From: Corallococcus caeni
GTDB taxonomy: Bacteria; Myxococcota; Myxococcia; Myxococcales; Myxococcaceae
Direction of reading: 5' to 3'
Length of the DNA stretch: 64,000 nucleotides
Assembly: GCF_036245865.1 (NCBI RefSeq)
Contig: NZ_BTTW01000008.1
Coordinates: 288,396-352,395 of the forward strand
Part shown: in pieces, positions 35,249 through 43,878 of the stretch
Position numbering within the stretch: position 1 is the first letter of the stretch
Layout of the letters: each line of letters opens with the position of its first letter
Translations under genes and position numbers: made by a program
The notes under the pieces: generated by a model
Database searches by the model: none
The model's input: the letters and a program-made list of their open reading frames with translations, nothing else
What the model was told of the DNA's origin: nothing

Positions 35249-36400
35249 ATGTCCCGCGGCACCCCTGACTTCGACCTGGCTTCCGTGGACGTGGAGGGCT
35301 TCTACCGGGAGCTGAAGGAGCTGCGCGCCCGGCTGGACGCGGACCTGGGCGAGTCGGACGCGGCGCACCTGCGGAAGCTGGAGCGCTGGGGGAAGGTGGC
35401 GTCGGTGCTGGGCGTGGCCACGGCGTGGATCGCGCCCAACCCGCTCTCCGCGGTGGCGCTGGGGCTGGGCCGCTCCACGCGCTGGCTGCTCATGCACCAC
35501 GTGGGGCACCGGGGCTATGACCGCGTGCCGGGCATGCCCGCGTCGCGCACCAGCAAGGGCTTCGCGAAGGGCGCCCGCCGGTTCGTGGACTGGCTGGACT
35601 GGATGCTGCCGGAGGCGTGGGTCTTCGAGCACAACGTGCTGCACCACTCGCACACCGGCGAGGAGGCGGATCCGGACCTGCTGGAGCGCAACGCGGAGGG
35701 CTCGCTGCGTGACAACAGCCGGTCGCTGCCCCTGCGCTACGTGCAGCTGGCGCTCCTGGCCGTCACCTGGCGCGCGAGCTACTACGCGCCGGAGACGCTG
35801 GGCTCGCTGCGCCGCAAGGGGCGGCGCGAGGGTGGGGCGCTGACGCGCGCGGAGCTGTGGGAGCTCTTCACGCGCTGCTACCTGCCGTACGCCACCGTCT
35901 TCTTCGGGCTGTACCCGGCGGCGTTCCTGGTGCTGGGACCGTGGGCGGCGTTCAGCGTGTTCTGCAACTCCGTGCTGGCGGACGTCGTCACCAACCTGCA
36001 CACCTTCTTCGTGGTGGGGCCCAACCACACCGGCGAGGACCTGTACCGCTTCGACTCCGCGCCCGCGAACAAGGCGGAGCGCATGGTGCAGCAAGTGGTG
36101 GGCAGCGCGAACTACCGCACCGGCGGCGACCTCAACGACTACGCCCACCTGTGGCTGAACTACCAGATTGAGCACCACCTCTGGCCGGACCTGCCGATGC
36201 TGAAGTACCGCGAGGCGCAGCCGCACGTGCGCGCCCTCTGCGAGAAGTACGGCATCCCGTATGTGCAGGAGAGCGTCTGGACGCGCGCGCGGAAGATGGT
36301 GGACGTCGTCGTGGGCAAGACGTCCATGAAGCGGCTGGTGAAGGCCGCGGCGCCGGCCATGTCCGCCGCGGACGCACGGGCGGAGGCCTCCGCGGCCTAG
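35249..36400 (+). CDS. Fatty acid desaturase, front-end-type third His box
   Basis: 383 aa from ATG 35249 with a gaggag ribosome-binding site. The histidine boxes are HHVGHRGYD, HNVLHHSHTGE and QIEHHLWPD; a Gln before the third box is typical of front-end (delta-5/6-type) and related acyl-lipid desaturases. An N-terminal soluble helical segment of about 50 residues precedes the membrane part. This is the third desaturase gene in the window and differs from the other two in size and boxes. It is convergent, with a 2-bp gap, with the next gene. Confidence 0.86.
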   Translation: MSRGTPDFDLASVDVEGFYRELKELRARLDADLGESDAAHLRKLERWGKVASVLGVATAWIAPNPLSAVALGLGRSTRWLLMHHVGHRGYDRVPGMPASRTSKGFAKGARRFVDWLDWMLPEAWVFEHNVLHHSHTGEEADPDLLERNAEGSLRDNSRSLPLRYVQLALLAVTWRASYYAPETLGSLRRKGRREGGALTRAELWELFTRCYLPYATVFFGLYPAAFLVLGPWAAFSVFCNSVLADVVTNLHTFFVVGPNHTGEDLYRFDSAPANKAERMVQQVVGSANYRTGGDLNDYAHLWLNYQIEHHLWPDLPMLKYREAQPHVRALCEKYGIPYVQESVWTRARKMVDVVVGKTSMKRLVKAAAPAMSAADARAEASAA

Positions 36401-36402
36401 CG

Positions 36403-36900
36403 TCAGGCGGGCGGCGCGCGACGGCGGCGAGGCAGCGGGGCGAGCGCCACGGGCGTCGCCTCCGCGGTCGTGGCCTCCTGGCGGACGGCCTCCGCGTTCA
36501 CCACGCGCACGCCGTCGGGTTGAACGGGCAGGCCCAGCGTCTCCACGAACAGCCGGTAGCTCTCCTCCAGGCGGCGGTGCAGGGCGCTGAAGGTCTGGTG
36601 CGCGGTGCCGGGCATGTCCTCGGTGTACGTGAAGTACCAGCGCAGTTCGTCCAGGCGCCCGTAGAAGTGGTCCACCACCGCCTGCTCCTGTTCGGAGAGG
36701 TGGATGAGCTGGGCGAAGGCGCCGTCCGCGTAGCGTGAGGCCACCGTCTCCACCAGCGGGTCGCGGCTGCGCAGGCGGGAGAAGAGGAGGAACATCTCAT
36801 CCCGGCGGGCGGCCAGCCGGCGCATGATGCCGGCGGCGTCGAGGGCGAGCAGGTTGCGCACGCGCGCGGTGGTTTCGTCGGCCTTCTTGCGGCGAGCCAT
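36403..36900 (-). CDS. Hypothetical helical protein
   Basis: 165 aa, basic start (MARRKKADETTARVRNLL) and basic Arg/Pro-rich tail, mostly alpha-helical between, with an aromatic loop (RWYFTYTEDMPGTAHQTFSAL). No signal peptide or membrane segment. I do not recognise a family. It converges with the desaturase and is 138 bp from, and divergent to, peptide deformylase. Confidence 0.68.
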   Translation of the reverse strand: MARRKKADETTARVRNLLALDAAGIMRRLAARRDEMFLLFSRLRSRDPLVETVASRYADGAFAQLIHLSEQEQAVVDHFYGRLDELRWYFTYTEDMPGTAHQTFSALHRRLEESYRLFVETLGLPVQPDGVRVVNAEAVRQEATTAEATPVALAPLPRRRRAPPA

Positions 36901-37038
36901 GGTGCGACACAGCCTATCGTCAGTGGCACCCCCTCACGCCAGGGGCTGCCCCCTCCGTGGGGAACCGGGCGACCAGGGCCATGCCGGCCCCACGGCGATG
37001 CGGCGCGGCGGGAGAGCGGTTGTTACGGTGGGGCCACC

Positions 37039-37665
37039 ATGGTGCTCAAGATCGTCCAGGCGGGGGAACCGGTGCTGCGTCAGCGCGCGCGCGAGCTGAC
37101 CCCGGAAGAAATCGGCAGCGAACAGACGCGGCAGCTCATCCAGCTGATGCGCGACACGATGCGCGACGCGCCCGGCGTGGGGCTCGCGGCGCCGCAGGTG
37201 GGCGCGGGCGTGCGGCTGGTGGTCATCGAGGACCGGGCGGAGTACCAGGCCGGCGCTTCGCCCGCGGACCTGGCGCTGCGGGAGCGGGCACCCGTGGCCT
37301 TCCACGTGCTGATCAACCCGAAGCTGGTGGTGGAGGACCCCACCCCGGTGGAGTTCCACGAGGGCTGCCTGAGCGTGAGCGGCTTCGCGGCGCTGGTGCC
37401 CCGGGCGCGCGGCGTGCGGGTGGAGGCGCTGGATGAGAACGGGCAGCCGGTGACGGTGTCGGCGCGCGGCTGGTACGCGCGCATCCTCCAGCACGAGCTG
37501 GATCACCTGGACGGCACGCTCTACGTGGACCGCATGGAGACGCGCAGCCTGTCGACGCAGGACAACCACCGGCGGCACTGGCTGGGCAAGAGCACGGCCC
37601 AGGTGCGCGCGGCGCTGGGGCTGCCGGAAGAGACGCCTTCGCTTCCCCGAAAGGACCCGACATGA
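37039..37665 (+). CDS. def: Peptide deformylase
   Basis: 208 aa. All three family motifs are intact: GVGLAAPQ (residues about 51-58), EGCLS (metal-binding Cys) and QHELDHLDG (two metal His and catalytic Glu). It removes the formyl group from the N-terminal Met of new proteins. It is longer than E. coli Def (169 aa), with an insertion near AEYQAGASPADLALRE and a C-terminal extension. The stop overlaps the next gene's start (ATGA), so the two are translationally coupled. It may be an extra copy beside a main def gene. Confidence 0.93.
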   Translation: MVLKIVQAGEPVLRQRARELTPEEIGSEQTRQLIQLMRDTMRDAPGVGLAAPQVGAGVRLVVIEDRAEYQAGASPADLALRERAPVAFHVLINPKLVVEDPTPVEFHEGCLSVSGFAALVPRARGVRVEALDENGQPVTVSARGWYARILQHELDHLDGTLYVDRMETRSLSTQDNHRRHWLGKSTAQVRAALGLPEETPSLPRKDPT

Positions 37666-38729
37666 GCAGCAAGCTGTTCACCCCCCTGAAGCTGCGGGAC
37701 ATCACCCTGCGCAACCGCGTGGTGGTCTCGCCGATGTGCCAGTACTCGAGCGAGGACGGCTTCGCGAACGAGTGGCACGTGGTGCACCTGGGCAGCCGCG
37801 CGGTGGGTGGCGCGGGGCTGGTGTTGACGGAGGCCACGGCGGTGGAGCCGGAGGGCCGCATCTCGCCGCAGGACCTGGGGCTGTGGAAGGACGCGCACGT
37901 GGAGCAGCTGGCGCGCATCAACCGCTTCATGCACCAGAACGGGGCCGCGTCCGGCGTCCAGCTGGCGCACGCGGGCCGCAAGGCCTCCACGCCCCGCCCG
38001 TGGGACGCGGGCAAGCGCGTGGACCCGGAGCATGGCGGCTGGACGGTGCTGGGGCCGACGACGGAGGCCTTCGACGAGGGCTATCCCGTGCCGGTGGCGC
38101 TGGACGAGGCGGGCATCCAGCGCATCGTGAAGGCATTCGCGGACTCGGCGGTGAGGGCGAAGGCGGCGGGCTTCCAGGTCATCGAGCTGCACGCGGCGCA
38201 CGGCTACCTGCTGCACGAGTTCCTGTCGCCGCTGTCGAACAAGCGGACGGACAGGTACGGCGGGACGTTCGAGAACCGGACGCGCTTCGCGCTGGAGGTG
38301 ACGCGCGCGGTGCGAGCGAAGTGGCCGGAGTCGCTGCCCCTGTTCATGCGCATCTCCGCGACGGACTGGGTGGAGGGAGGCTGGACGCCGGAGGACTCCG
38401 TGGCGCTGGCGCGGCTGGTGGCGAAGGAGGGCGTGGACCTGGTGGATTGCTCGTCGGGCGGCGTGGTGCCGTACGCGAAGATTCCCGTGGGGCCGGGCTA
38501 CCAGACGCACCTGGCGGAGAAGGTGCGCAAGGAGGCGGGCGTGCTGACGGGCGCGGTGGGGATGATCCGCTCCGCGTTCCAGGCCGAGCACATCCTGGCC
38601 ACGGGCCAGGCGGACCTGATCATCATCGCGCGGGAGCTGCTGAGGGATCCGTACTGGCCGCTGCGCGCCGCGAAGGAGCTGCGCTCGGACGTGCTGTGGC
38701 CGCACCAGTACGAGCGCGCGAAGAACTGA
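37662..38729 (+). CDS. Old Yellow Enzyme family NADPH:flavin oxidoreductase (YqjM/NamA type)
   Basis: 355 aa FMN-binding TIM barrel. Recognised from SPMCQYSSEDG (Cys of the thermophilic-type OYE class), LVLTEATAVEPEGRIS, VQLAHAGRKAS, IELHAAHGYLLHEFLSPLSN (His/His substrate pair), RYGGTFENRTRF and a C-terminal FMN-phosphate site near AVGMIRSAFQAE. It reduces activated C=C bonds using NAD(P)H. It starts within the last four bases of def, an unusual functional pairing that may only reflect co-expression. Confidence 0.92.
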   Translation: MSSKLFTPLKLRDITLRNRVVVSPMCQYSSEDGFANEWHVVHLGSRAVGGAGLVLTEATAVEPEGRISPQDLGLWKDAHVEQLARINRFMHQNGAASGVQLAHAGRKASTPRPWDAGKRVDPEHGGWTVLGPTTEAFDEGYPVPVALDEAGIQRIVKAFADSAVRAKAAGFQVIELHAAHGYLLHEFLSPLSNKRTDRYGGTFENRTRFALEVTRAVRAKWPESLPLFMRISATDWVEGGWTPEDSVALARLVAKEGVDLVDCSSGGVVPYAKIPVGPGYQTHLAEKVRKEAGVLTGAVGMIRSAFQAEHILATGQADLIIIARELLRDPYWPLRAAKELRSDVLWPHQYERAKN

Positions 38730-38751
38730 GTCGCGGGGAGGGGACGCCGGT

Positions 38752-39645
38752 TCAGTCGAGGAACCGGCGGTCCCACGGGAAGAAGTCCTCGTCGGGAAAG
38801 TCCGCGGGTCGCCGGGTCGCGTGGAAGGCCCAGGGCTCCAGGACGCGGGCCAGCTCCCGGTAGGCCGGAAGCGGCTGGTCCGGACCGCCGGCGAGCGGCG
38901 CGGGCCCCAGCGTGACGACGGCCCGGGACGCGTCGAGGGCTTCCACGGTGGTGCCGGGCGTGTGGAGCTGGGAGCGCAGGAAGTCCACGCCTCCCATGGC
39001 GCTTAGCGCGGGATCGCCGATGAAGGTGAGCCAGTGCGGGACGCGCAGGCGGGTGCCGATCTCCCAGGAGACCAGATCCAACTCCATGAGGTCGACTCCG
39101 GGGTATTGGACCAATTGGGGAATCAAGTCCAATGTGACAGAGCCCATACCGAGGAAGCCGGTGACGGCCAGTCCCGCGTGCCCGGAGCTGAAGGGCAGCG
39201 GCGCTGCCAGCTCCAGCGCCAGTTTCCGGACGCTGTCGGGACCGTGGGTGTTCATCCATGACGGCGGAAGAACACATCGAACCGCGCTCACGTGACCTGG
39301 ATCGCGACGGAAGATGGCTGCATGGAGGTCCTTTCCGTCGTAATGAAATTCGTATCCGTTGGGATAAGGAGCGTCGTTGGTGAGAAAGACATCCGCTCTG
39401 AGCGGGCGTTTCATCTTCTCACGGACCACAACCCAGCCGGCTGCGTCCAGCTCCTGCCATTCACCCTCATCATCCGAGTAGTGGGTGAGCGTCTGGGGCG
39501 AGATGGCGTGAAGATACGTCTGTAGGGATTCAGAGACCGCCTGTGTGACGTCCAGCGTGGACTTGGGAAGATAGAAACAAAGGCTCAAGCCGACTTGTGT
39601 GACGGTTTTCTTTCCACGCGAAATCTGAAGGAATGAGTAGTTCAT
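38752..39645 (-). CDS. DUF3396 (type VI immunity-like) protein, probable antitoxin partner
   Basis: 297 aa soluble protein without signal peptide. The pattern of an N-terminal beta strand pair, FLTNDAPYPNGYEFHYDG, the loop with VRCVLPPSWMNTHGP and HAGLAVTGFLG matches DUF3396 proteins, which are often immunity proteins beside toxins. It begins 3 bp after the stop of the lipoprotein nuclease-like gene on the same strand. Codon use here is clearly less GC-rich than in neighbours (many A/T third positions), a sign of recent acquisition. Its role as immunity factor is inferred. Confidence 0.7.
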   Translation of the reverse strand: MNYSFLQISRGKKTVTQVGLSLCFYLPKSTLDVTQAVSESLQTYLHAISPQTLTHYSDDEGEWQELDAAGWVVVREKMKRPLRADVFLTNDAPYPNGYEFHYDGKDLHAAIFRRDPGHVSAVRCVLPPSWMNTHGPDSVRKLALELAAPLPFSSGHAGLAVTGFLGMGSVTLDLIPQLVQYPGVDLMELDLVSWEIGTRLRVPHWLTFIGDPALSAMGGVDFLRSQLHTPGTTVEALDASRAVVTLGPAPLAGGPDQPLPAYRELARVLEPWAFHATRRPADFPDEDFFPWDRRFLD

Positions 39646-39648
39646 GGC

Positions 39649-40449
39649 CTATAGCCCGGCTCCTAGATAGGGAATCACTTGAAGGACCTCACTCGGGCTG
39701 AATGCCTGTCGGTAGACCGCATCCTGGGTTAGACCGTCATAGGGATGTCCCGGCGGGTATGTTCGCCAACGCGGACGTTTGTCGATATCCACACAAGGAA
39801 ACTTGAAATCATAAACGGCTTGAACCCACGACGGGTCGCCAGCGTGAAGTACCACGTCGGGAACGAGAGACCCTTTCAGCTCTCCCAGCGGGCCACGCTG
39901 CCGGATGCGAGCCACTTCGGCGGGTGACAACCAAGTCGTCTTCCCGCTGTCCAGGTCGTAGAGATACGTCGGCTCCAGGCTGAAACCACCCGGACGGAGT
40001 TGGTTCAGCTTCTCCTCCGCGCACTGGAAGGCAACCCGGTGCATCTCATCCCCAAGCTTCATCGCGCGGGTGATGGTCCGGCCCTGTGCGTCGCGGACCT
40101 GCTCGTTGCACTCCTTCGGCGTCGGGCTGCGGGTCCCGAAGTTCGCGAGGATGACCTCTTTTCGCGCCTTGTCCACGCACTCCTCCAGCGCCTTCTTCAC
40201 CTGCTGCTTCAGCGCGGCATCCAGGACCTTCACGGCCGCCGCCGCGGAGCTTCCCGCCGTCGCGAACGTCCGCACCGCCCTGGGAATCACTGCCTCCTCT
40301 CCGGCGGCCTGGGCGCAGTAGGCGGGCTGGGTCCTGCAGGAGTTCGTCGCGCTGTCGAAGTCGTACCGGCTCCGCCCGTGCGCGCCTCCGCACGCCTGCA
40401 TGAGCACCGTGCACGAGAGAAGCGATGTCCATCTTCGACTCAGCCGCAT
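39649..40449 (-). CDS. Lipoprotein with PD-(D/E)xK nuclease-like C-terminus, candidate SitA-type toxin
   Basis: 266 aa. The signal peptide ends in a lipobox-like LMQAC (Cys20). The middle is helical with paired Cys (SCRTQPAYCAQAA). The C-terminus contains VPDVVLHAGDPSWVQAVYDFK: Pro197-Asp198 and Asp214-x-Lys216 form a PD-(D/E)xK nuclease signature. A lipidated nuclease followed by a small immunity-like gene is the layout of SitA/SitI, the toxins that myxobacteria pass to kin cells by outer-membrane exchange. The match is by architecture, not by sequence comparison. Lower GC than surrounding genes. Confidence 0.65.
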   Translation of the reverse strand: MRLSRRWTSLLSCTVLMQACGGAHGRSRYDFDSATNSCRTQPAYCAQAAGEEAVIPRAVRTFATAGSSAAAAVKVLDAALKQQVKKALEECVDKARKEVILANFGTRSPTPKECNEQVRDAQGRTITRAMKLGDEMHRVAFQCAEEKLNQLRPGGFSLEPTYLYDLDSGKTTWLSPAEVARIRQRGPLGELKGSLVPDVVLHAGDPSWVQAVYDFKFPCVDIDKRPRWRTYPPGHPYDGLTQDAVYRQAFSPSEVLQVIPYLGAGL

Positions 40450-40487
40450 GGGCGCCTTCCCTTCGAAGTCCGCATAAGCTTCCGCGC

Positions 40488-41336
40488 ATGCTGACCGAGG
40501 TGCAGGCGGGACCCTATACCGTGCGCGGCGTGTCCGTGGGCGGCGTGTACACGTCGCTCCTGGTGCCGGAGCTGGGGGTGCTGCTGGACGCGGGCATCCC
40601 CATCCGGTCCTTCGCTGGCACCGACCGCATCTTCCTCAGTCATGGGCACGCGGACCATGCGAGCGCGCTGGGATCGCTGCTGGGCATCCGCGCGCTCGTG
40701 GGGAAGGGGCCGCCGTTCGTCTACCTGCCGGCGGAGATCGAAGCGCCCGTGCAGGAGGCCCTCGCGGCCCTGGGGCGCCTGCACCGGATGAAGTCCGAGA
40801 TCCGCACCGTCCCCCTGCGCCCTGGCGACACCGTGAAGGTGCAGCAGGACCTGTGGGTTCGCGCCTTTCGCACGCACCACCCCGTGCCGTCGCTGGGCTA
40901 CCAGTTCCTCCGCCGCGTCGCGAAGCTCAAGCCCGAGTACCGCGAGCTGCCTCCCGCGGAGATTGGGCGCCGCCGCCAAGCCGGCGAGCCCCTGTTCGAT
41001 GAGGTCGAACGCCTGGAGCTGGCCTACTGCACCGACACCCTCTCCAACGTGCTGGAGCGCCAGCCCTCCCTGTTCGACAGCCGTGTGCTCATCCTCGAAT
41101 GCACGTTCATCGACGCGGAGCGCACCGTGCGCGACGCGCAGGAGCGCGCCCACATCCACCTGGAGGAGATCGCGTCCATGGCGGACCGCTTCCAGAACGA
41201 GGCCCTGGTCCTGATGCATTTCAGTCAGGCTTACAGCCCCGCGCAGGTCCACGCGACGCTCCAGGCCCGGCTGCCGGCGTCACTGCTCGAACGCGTGCGA
41301 GTCTTCGCGCCTGACTCCGGCCGCTGGTTCGGGTGA
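40488..41336 (+). CDS. Metallo-beta-lactamase-fold hydrolase (RNase Z-like)
   Basis: 282 aa from ATG 40488. The metal motif is LSHGHADHAS (HxHxDH) near residue 47-52, with further ligand candidates in THHPVPSLGYQF, YCTDTLSN, ILECTFID and LMHFSQAYS. The pattern resembles RNase Z/ElaC-like proteins but is shorter at the flexible arm. Possible tRNA or other phosphodiester substrate; not certain. It is divergent from the toxin candidate, 38 bp apart. Confidence 0.82.
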   Translation: MLTEVQAGPYTVRGVSVGGVYTSLLVPELGVLLDAGIPIRSFAGTDRIFLSHGHADHASALGSLLGIRALVGKGPPFVYLPAEIEAPVQEALAALGRLHRMKSEIRTVPLRPGDTVKVQQDLWVRAFRTHHPVPSLGYQFLRRVAKLKPEYRELPPAEIGRRRQAGEPLFDEVERLELAYCTDTLSNVLERQPSLFDSRVLILECTFIDAERTVRDAQERAHIHLEEIASMADRFQNEALVLMHFSQAYSPAQVHATLQARLPASLLERVRVFAPDSGRWFG

Positions 41337-41366
41337 ACGCCAGCGCCGGCCCGTCTGGAGGCCGCC

Positions 41367-42527
41367 ATGACGTCCCCATCCTCTCGCCACGTCCTCATCG
41401 CTGGAGCCGGCATTGGCGGCCTCACGCTGGCCTGCGCCCTGCGCCGCGCGGGAGTCCGCGCCACCGTGTTCGAGCGCGCCGAAGCGCTGCGTCCGGTGGG
41501 CGCGGGCATCATCGTGCAGATGAACGCCGCGGTCGCCCTGCGCCGCATCGGCCTGTGTGACGCGGTGGTGGCGGAGGGCGAGCGCGCCGAGGACAGCCGC
41601 ATCCTCGACACCACGGGGGCCCGCATCACCGGCGTCGACGTGCGCTCGGTCCAGGAGGAACTGGATGCCCCGATGGTGTCCATCCACCGCGCCCGCCTCC
41701 AGGCCGTCCTTCGCGCCCACGCGGGCCCGGAGGAGACTGTGCGGCTGGGCGTCTCCGTCACGGGCTTCCAGGATGACGGCGCCCGCGTCACGGTGTCGTT
41801 GTCCGATGGCGGCACCGTTTGCGGCGACGTCCTGGTGGGCGCGGATGGGCTGCACTCCGCCGTGCGGGCCGGCCTGCTGGGCGCGCGGCCCACGCGTTAC
41901 TCTGGCTACACCAGCTGGCGTGGCGTCTGTCCGGCCTCCGACCTGGTGAAGGCCGGCCACTTCACGGAGACCTGGGGACCCGGAGCCCGCTTCGGCATCG
42001 TGCCCATCGGCCATGGCGAGGTGTACTGGTACGCCACGCTGAACGCGCCGCAGGGGGCGCAGGACGCCCCGGGCCAGACGCTCGCCATCCTCCAGGAGCG
42101 CTTCGCGGGATGGCACGCCCCCATCGCGCGGGTGCTCGCGGCGACGCCGCCGGAGCGGGTCCTGCGCACGGACATCCACGACCGGCCGCCGGTGCGCAGC
42201 TGGAGCAGGGGCCGCGTGACGTTGCTGGGCGACGCCGCGCATCCGATGACCCCGAACCTGGGGCAGGGCGGCTGTCAGGCCATCGAGGACGGCGTCGTGC
42301 TCGGGGAGTGCCTCACGGCCCCCGGCGGCGTGGAGGACGCACTGAAGGCCTACGAGTCCCGCCGCGTCCGGCGCGCCAATGCGCTGGTCGTGATGTCCTG
42401 GCGGATGGGACGGCTGGCCCAGTGGGAGAGCCCGGCCGCACGCTTTGTCCGCGATGCACTATTCCGGCGGGTTCCGGAGTCTGCCGCGAGACGTCAGCTA
42501 CAGACCCTGGTGCAGGGCCTGCGCTGA
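41367..42527 (+). CDS. FAD-dependent monooxygenase (PHBH/salicylate hydroxylase type)
   Basis: 386 aa. Classical features: GxGxxG dinucleotide fold (IAGAGIGGLTLACALRRAG, then FERAE), the DG motif (LVGADGLHSAVR) and GD motif (TLLGDAAHPMTPNLGQGGCQA). These group A flavoprotein hydroxylases oxidise aromatic or polyketide substrates with NAD(P)H and O2. There is no neighbouring biosynthetic gene to indicate the substrate. It starts 30 bp after the metallo-hydrolase gene. Confidence 0.9.
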   Translation: MTSPSSRHVLIAGAGIGGLTLACALRRAGVRATVFERAEALRPVGAGIIVQMNAAVALRRIGLCDAVVAEGERAEDSRILDTTGARITGVDVRSVQEELDAPMVSIHRARLQAVLRAHAGPEETVRLGVSVTGFQDDGARVTVSLSDGGTVCGDVLVGADGLHSAVRAGLLGARPTRYSGYTSWRGVCPASDLVKAGHFTETWGPGARFGIVPIGHGEVYWYATLNAPQGAQDAPGQTLAILQERFAGWHAPIARVLAATPPERVLRTDIHDRPPVRSWSRGRVTLLGDAAHPMTPNLGQGGCQAIEDGVVLGECLTAPGGVEDALKAYESRRVRRANALVVMSWRMGRLAQWESPAARFVRDALFRRVPESAARRQLQTLVQGLR

Positions 42528-42595
42528 GAGGAATTGGGCTTTGTAGAGTCTGCCTTTGCCAGGGCTTCGCTGTCGGTCCTGGCGGGGGGGTACCC

Positions 42596-43099
42596 ATGCA
42601 GACGAAGCCTCCGCGGCTTGCCGCCGTCGTCCTCGTGTCCGCGGCCGCCTGTCAACGCGATGCACCCACGGTGGCCGCCGTACGGCCCCCCGCGGCCAAT
42701 GTCGTCGCCGCGGATGACGCCACCGCCGCGGTCAATGCCCGCATCCAGGACGTCCTCGGTGAGCCCGCGAAGTACGCGCAGGCCTTCGCGGCGTTCCAGA
42801 GGGCCGTGGCCGCGCGTGATGCGAAGGCGGTCGCGGCCCTGGTGGCTTACCCCTTCACCGCGAACATCGGCGGCAGGAAGGTGAAGCTGCCCGACGCCGC
42901 GTCCTTCGTGCGGCATTACGACGCCATCGTCACGCCGGTCATCGCCAAAGTCATCACCCGGCAGCGTTACGCGGACGTCTTCGTCAACGACCAGGGCGTG
43001 ATGTTCGGCCAGGGCGAGGCGTGGCTCCATGGCATCTGCCGGGACGCCGCCTGCGAGGAGGTCGACGTCCGGGTGATCGCGATCCAATCCACGAACTGA
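42596..43099 (+). CDS. Small lipoprotein, unknown function
   Basis: 167 aa from ATG 42596. Signal MQTKPPRLAAVVLVSAAAC with lipobox SAAAC. The mature part is like an NTF2/SnoaL-type alpha+beta fold (FQRAVAARDAKAVAALVAYPF ... FVRHYDAIVTPVI ... GQGEAWLHGICRDAAC) ending in a Cys pair. This fold guess rests on the pattern of helix then curved sheet only. It ends immediately before the convergent hydrolase gene. Confidence 0.72.
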   Translation: MQTKPPRLAAVVLVSAAACQRDAPTVAAVRPPAANVVAADDATAAVNARIQDVLGEPAKYAQAFAAFQRAVAARDAKAVAALVAYPFTANIGGRKVKLPDAASFVRHYDAIVTPVIAKVITRQRYADVFVNDQGVMFGQGEAWLHGICRDAACEEVDVRVIAIQSTN

Positions 43100-43864
43100 T
43101 CAGCGCCGCGCGACGGACTCGAGGAACGGCAGCACGTGGGGCAGCACCTTCGGTGCCTTCGCCCAGGCTCCGCCATGGTCCGCATGCTCGATGGTCGCGA
43201 ACGCCGCGCCGGCCCGCGCGGCCACGGCCTTCATGGAGTCGTGGTACGGGTCCATCGCGCCGCAGTACAGCAGCCCCGGCCGCCTGGATTGCACCAGCGC
43301 CTCATCCAGGCCCGCGGACTTCTCACAGGCCTTCAGGCACAGCCGCAGCGCGTCCAGGTCTCCCGCGTCGATGGCCTCCGCCAGCTCCGGCGCGCGCCGT
43401 GCGCCGAAGAGGAGCACCTGGAACCAGTCCACGTCCTTTCCCGGCCGCAGCTGCTTCTCCAGCGCCGCGTAGGCCACGGGCAGGCCCACCGCCGGGTCCC
43501 ACCCGCCCACCACGTAGGACGCCAGCCGCTCCGGCGCGAAGGACGCGAGCCCACACACCGTCCACCCGCCCATCGAATAGCCCCACGCGTGCGCCCGGTC
43601 GATGGAGAGCGCGTCGAGCACCGACAGCGCGTCCTCCACCCGGTGCCGCAGCCCGTAGGCCTCCAGGTCGTGCGGCGTGTCGCTCCGGCCATGCCCCAGC
43701 GAGTCGAACGTCACCACCGTGTACGCGTCCGTCAGCGCGGCCAGGTACCCCTTGAGCGACCAGTGCGAGCCCAGCTGGAGCAGGCCGTGCAGCAGGAGCA
43801 GGGGAGGGCCGTGGCCCTGGACCTCGTAGTGGATGCGGCGGCCGGACTTCGTCGCGAAGGGCAT
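43100..43864 (-). CDS. Alpha/beta hydrolase
   Basis: 254 aa from ATG 43864. Oxyanion region LLLLHGLLQLGSHW, strand TFDSLGHGRSD, nucleophile elbow GYSMGG (Ser), acid candidate in LLYCGAMDPYHDSM, and catalytic His in IEHADHGGAWAKAP. The cap is small. Likely an esterase or dienelactone-type hydrolase; the substrate is unknown. It lies 14 bp beyond the stop of the DUF4139 gene on the same strand, so it could be the third gene of that operon. Confidence 0.85.
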   Translation of the reverse strand: MPFATKSGRRIHYEVQGHGPPLLLLHGLLQLGSHWSLKGYLAALTDAYTVVTFDSLGHGRSDTPHDLEAYGLRHRVEDALSVLDALSIDRAHAWGYSMGGWTVCGLASFAPERLASYVVGGWDPAVGLPVAYAALEKQLRPGKDVDWFQVLLFGARRAPELAEAIDAGDLDALRLCLKACEKSAGLDEALVQSRRPGLLYCGAMDPYHDSMKAVAARAGAAFATIEHADHGGAWAKAPKVLPHVLPFLESVARR

Positions 43865-43878
43865 GGCGTGGGGATTTC

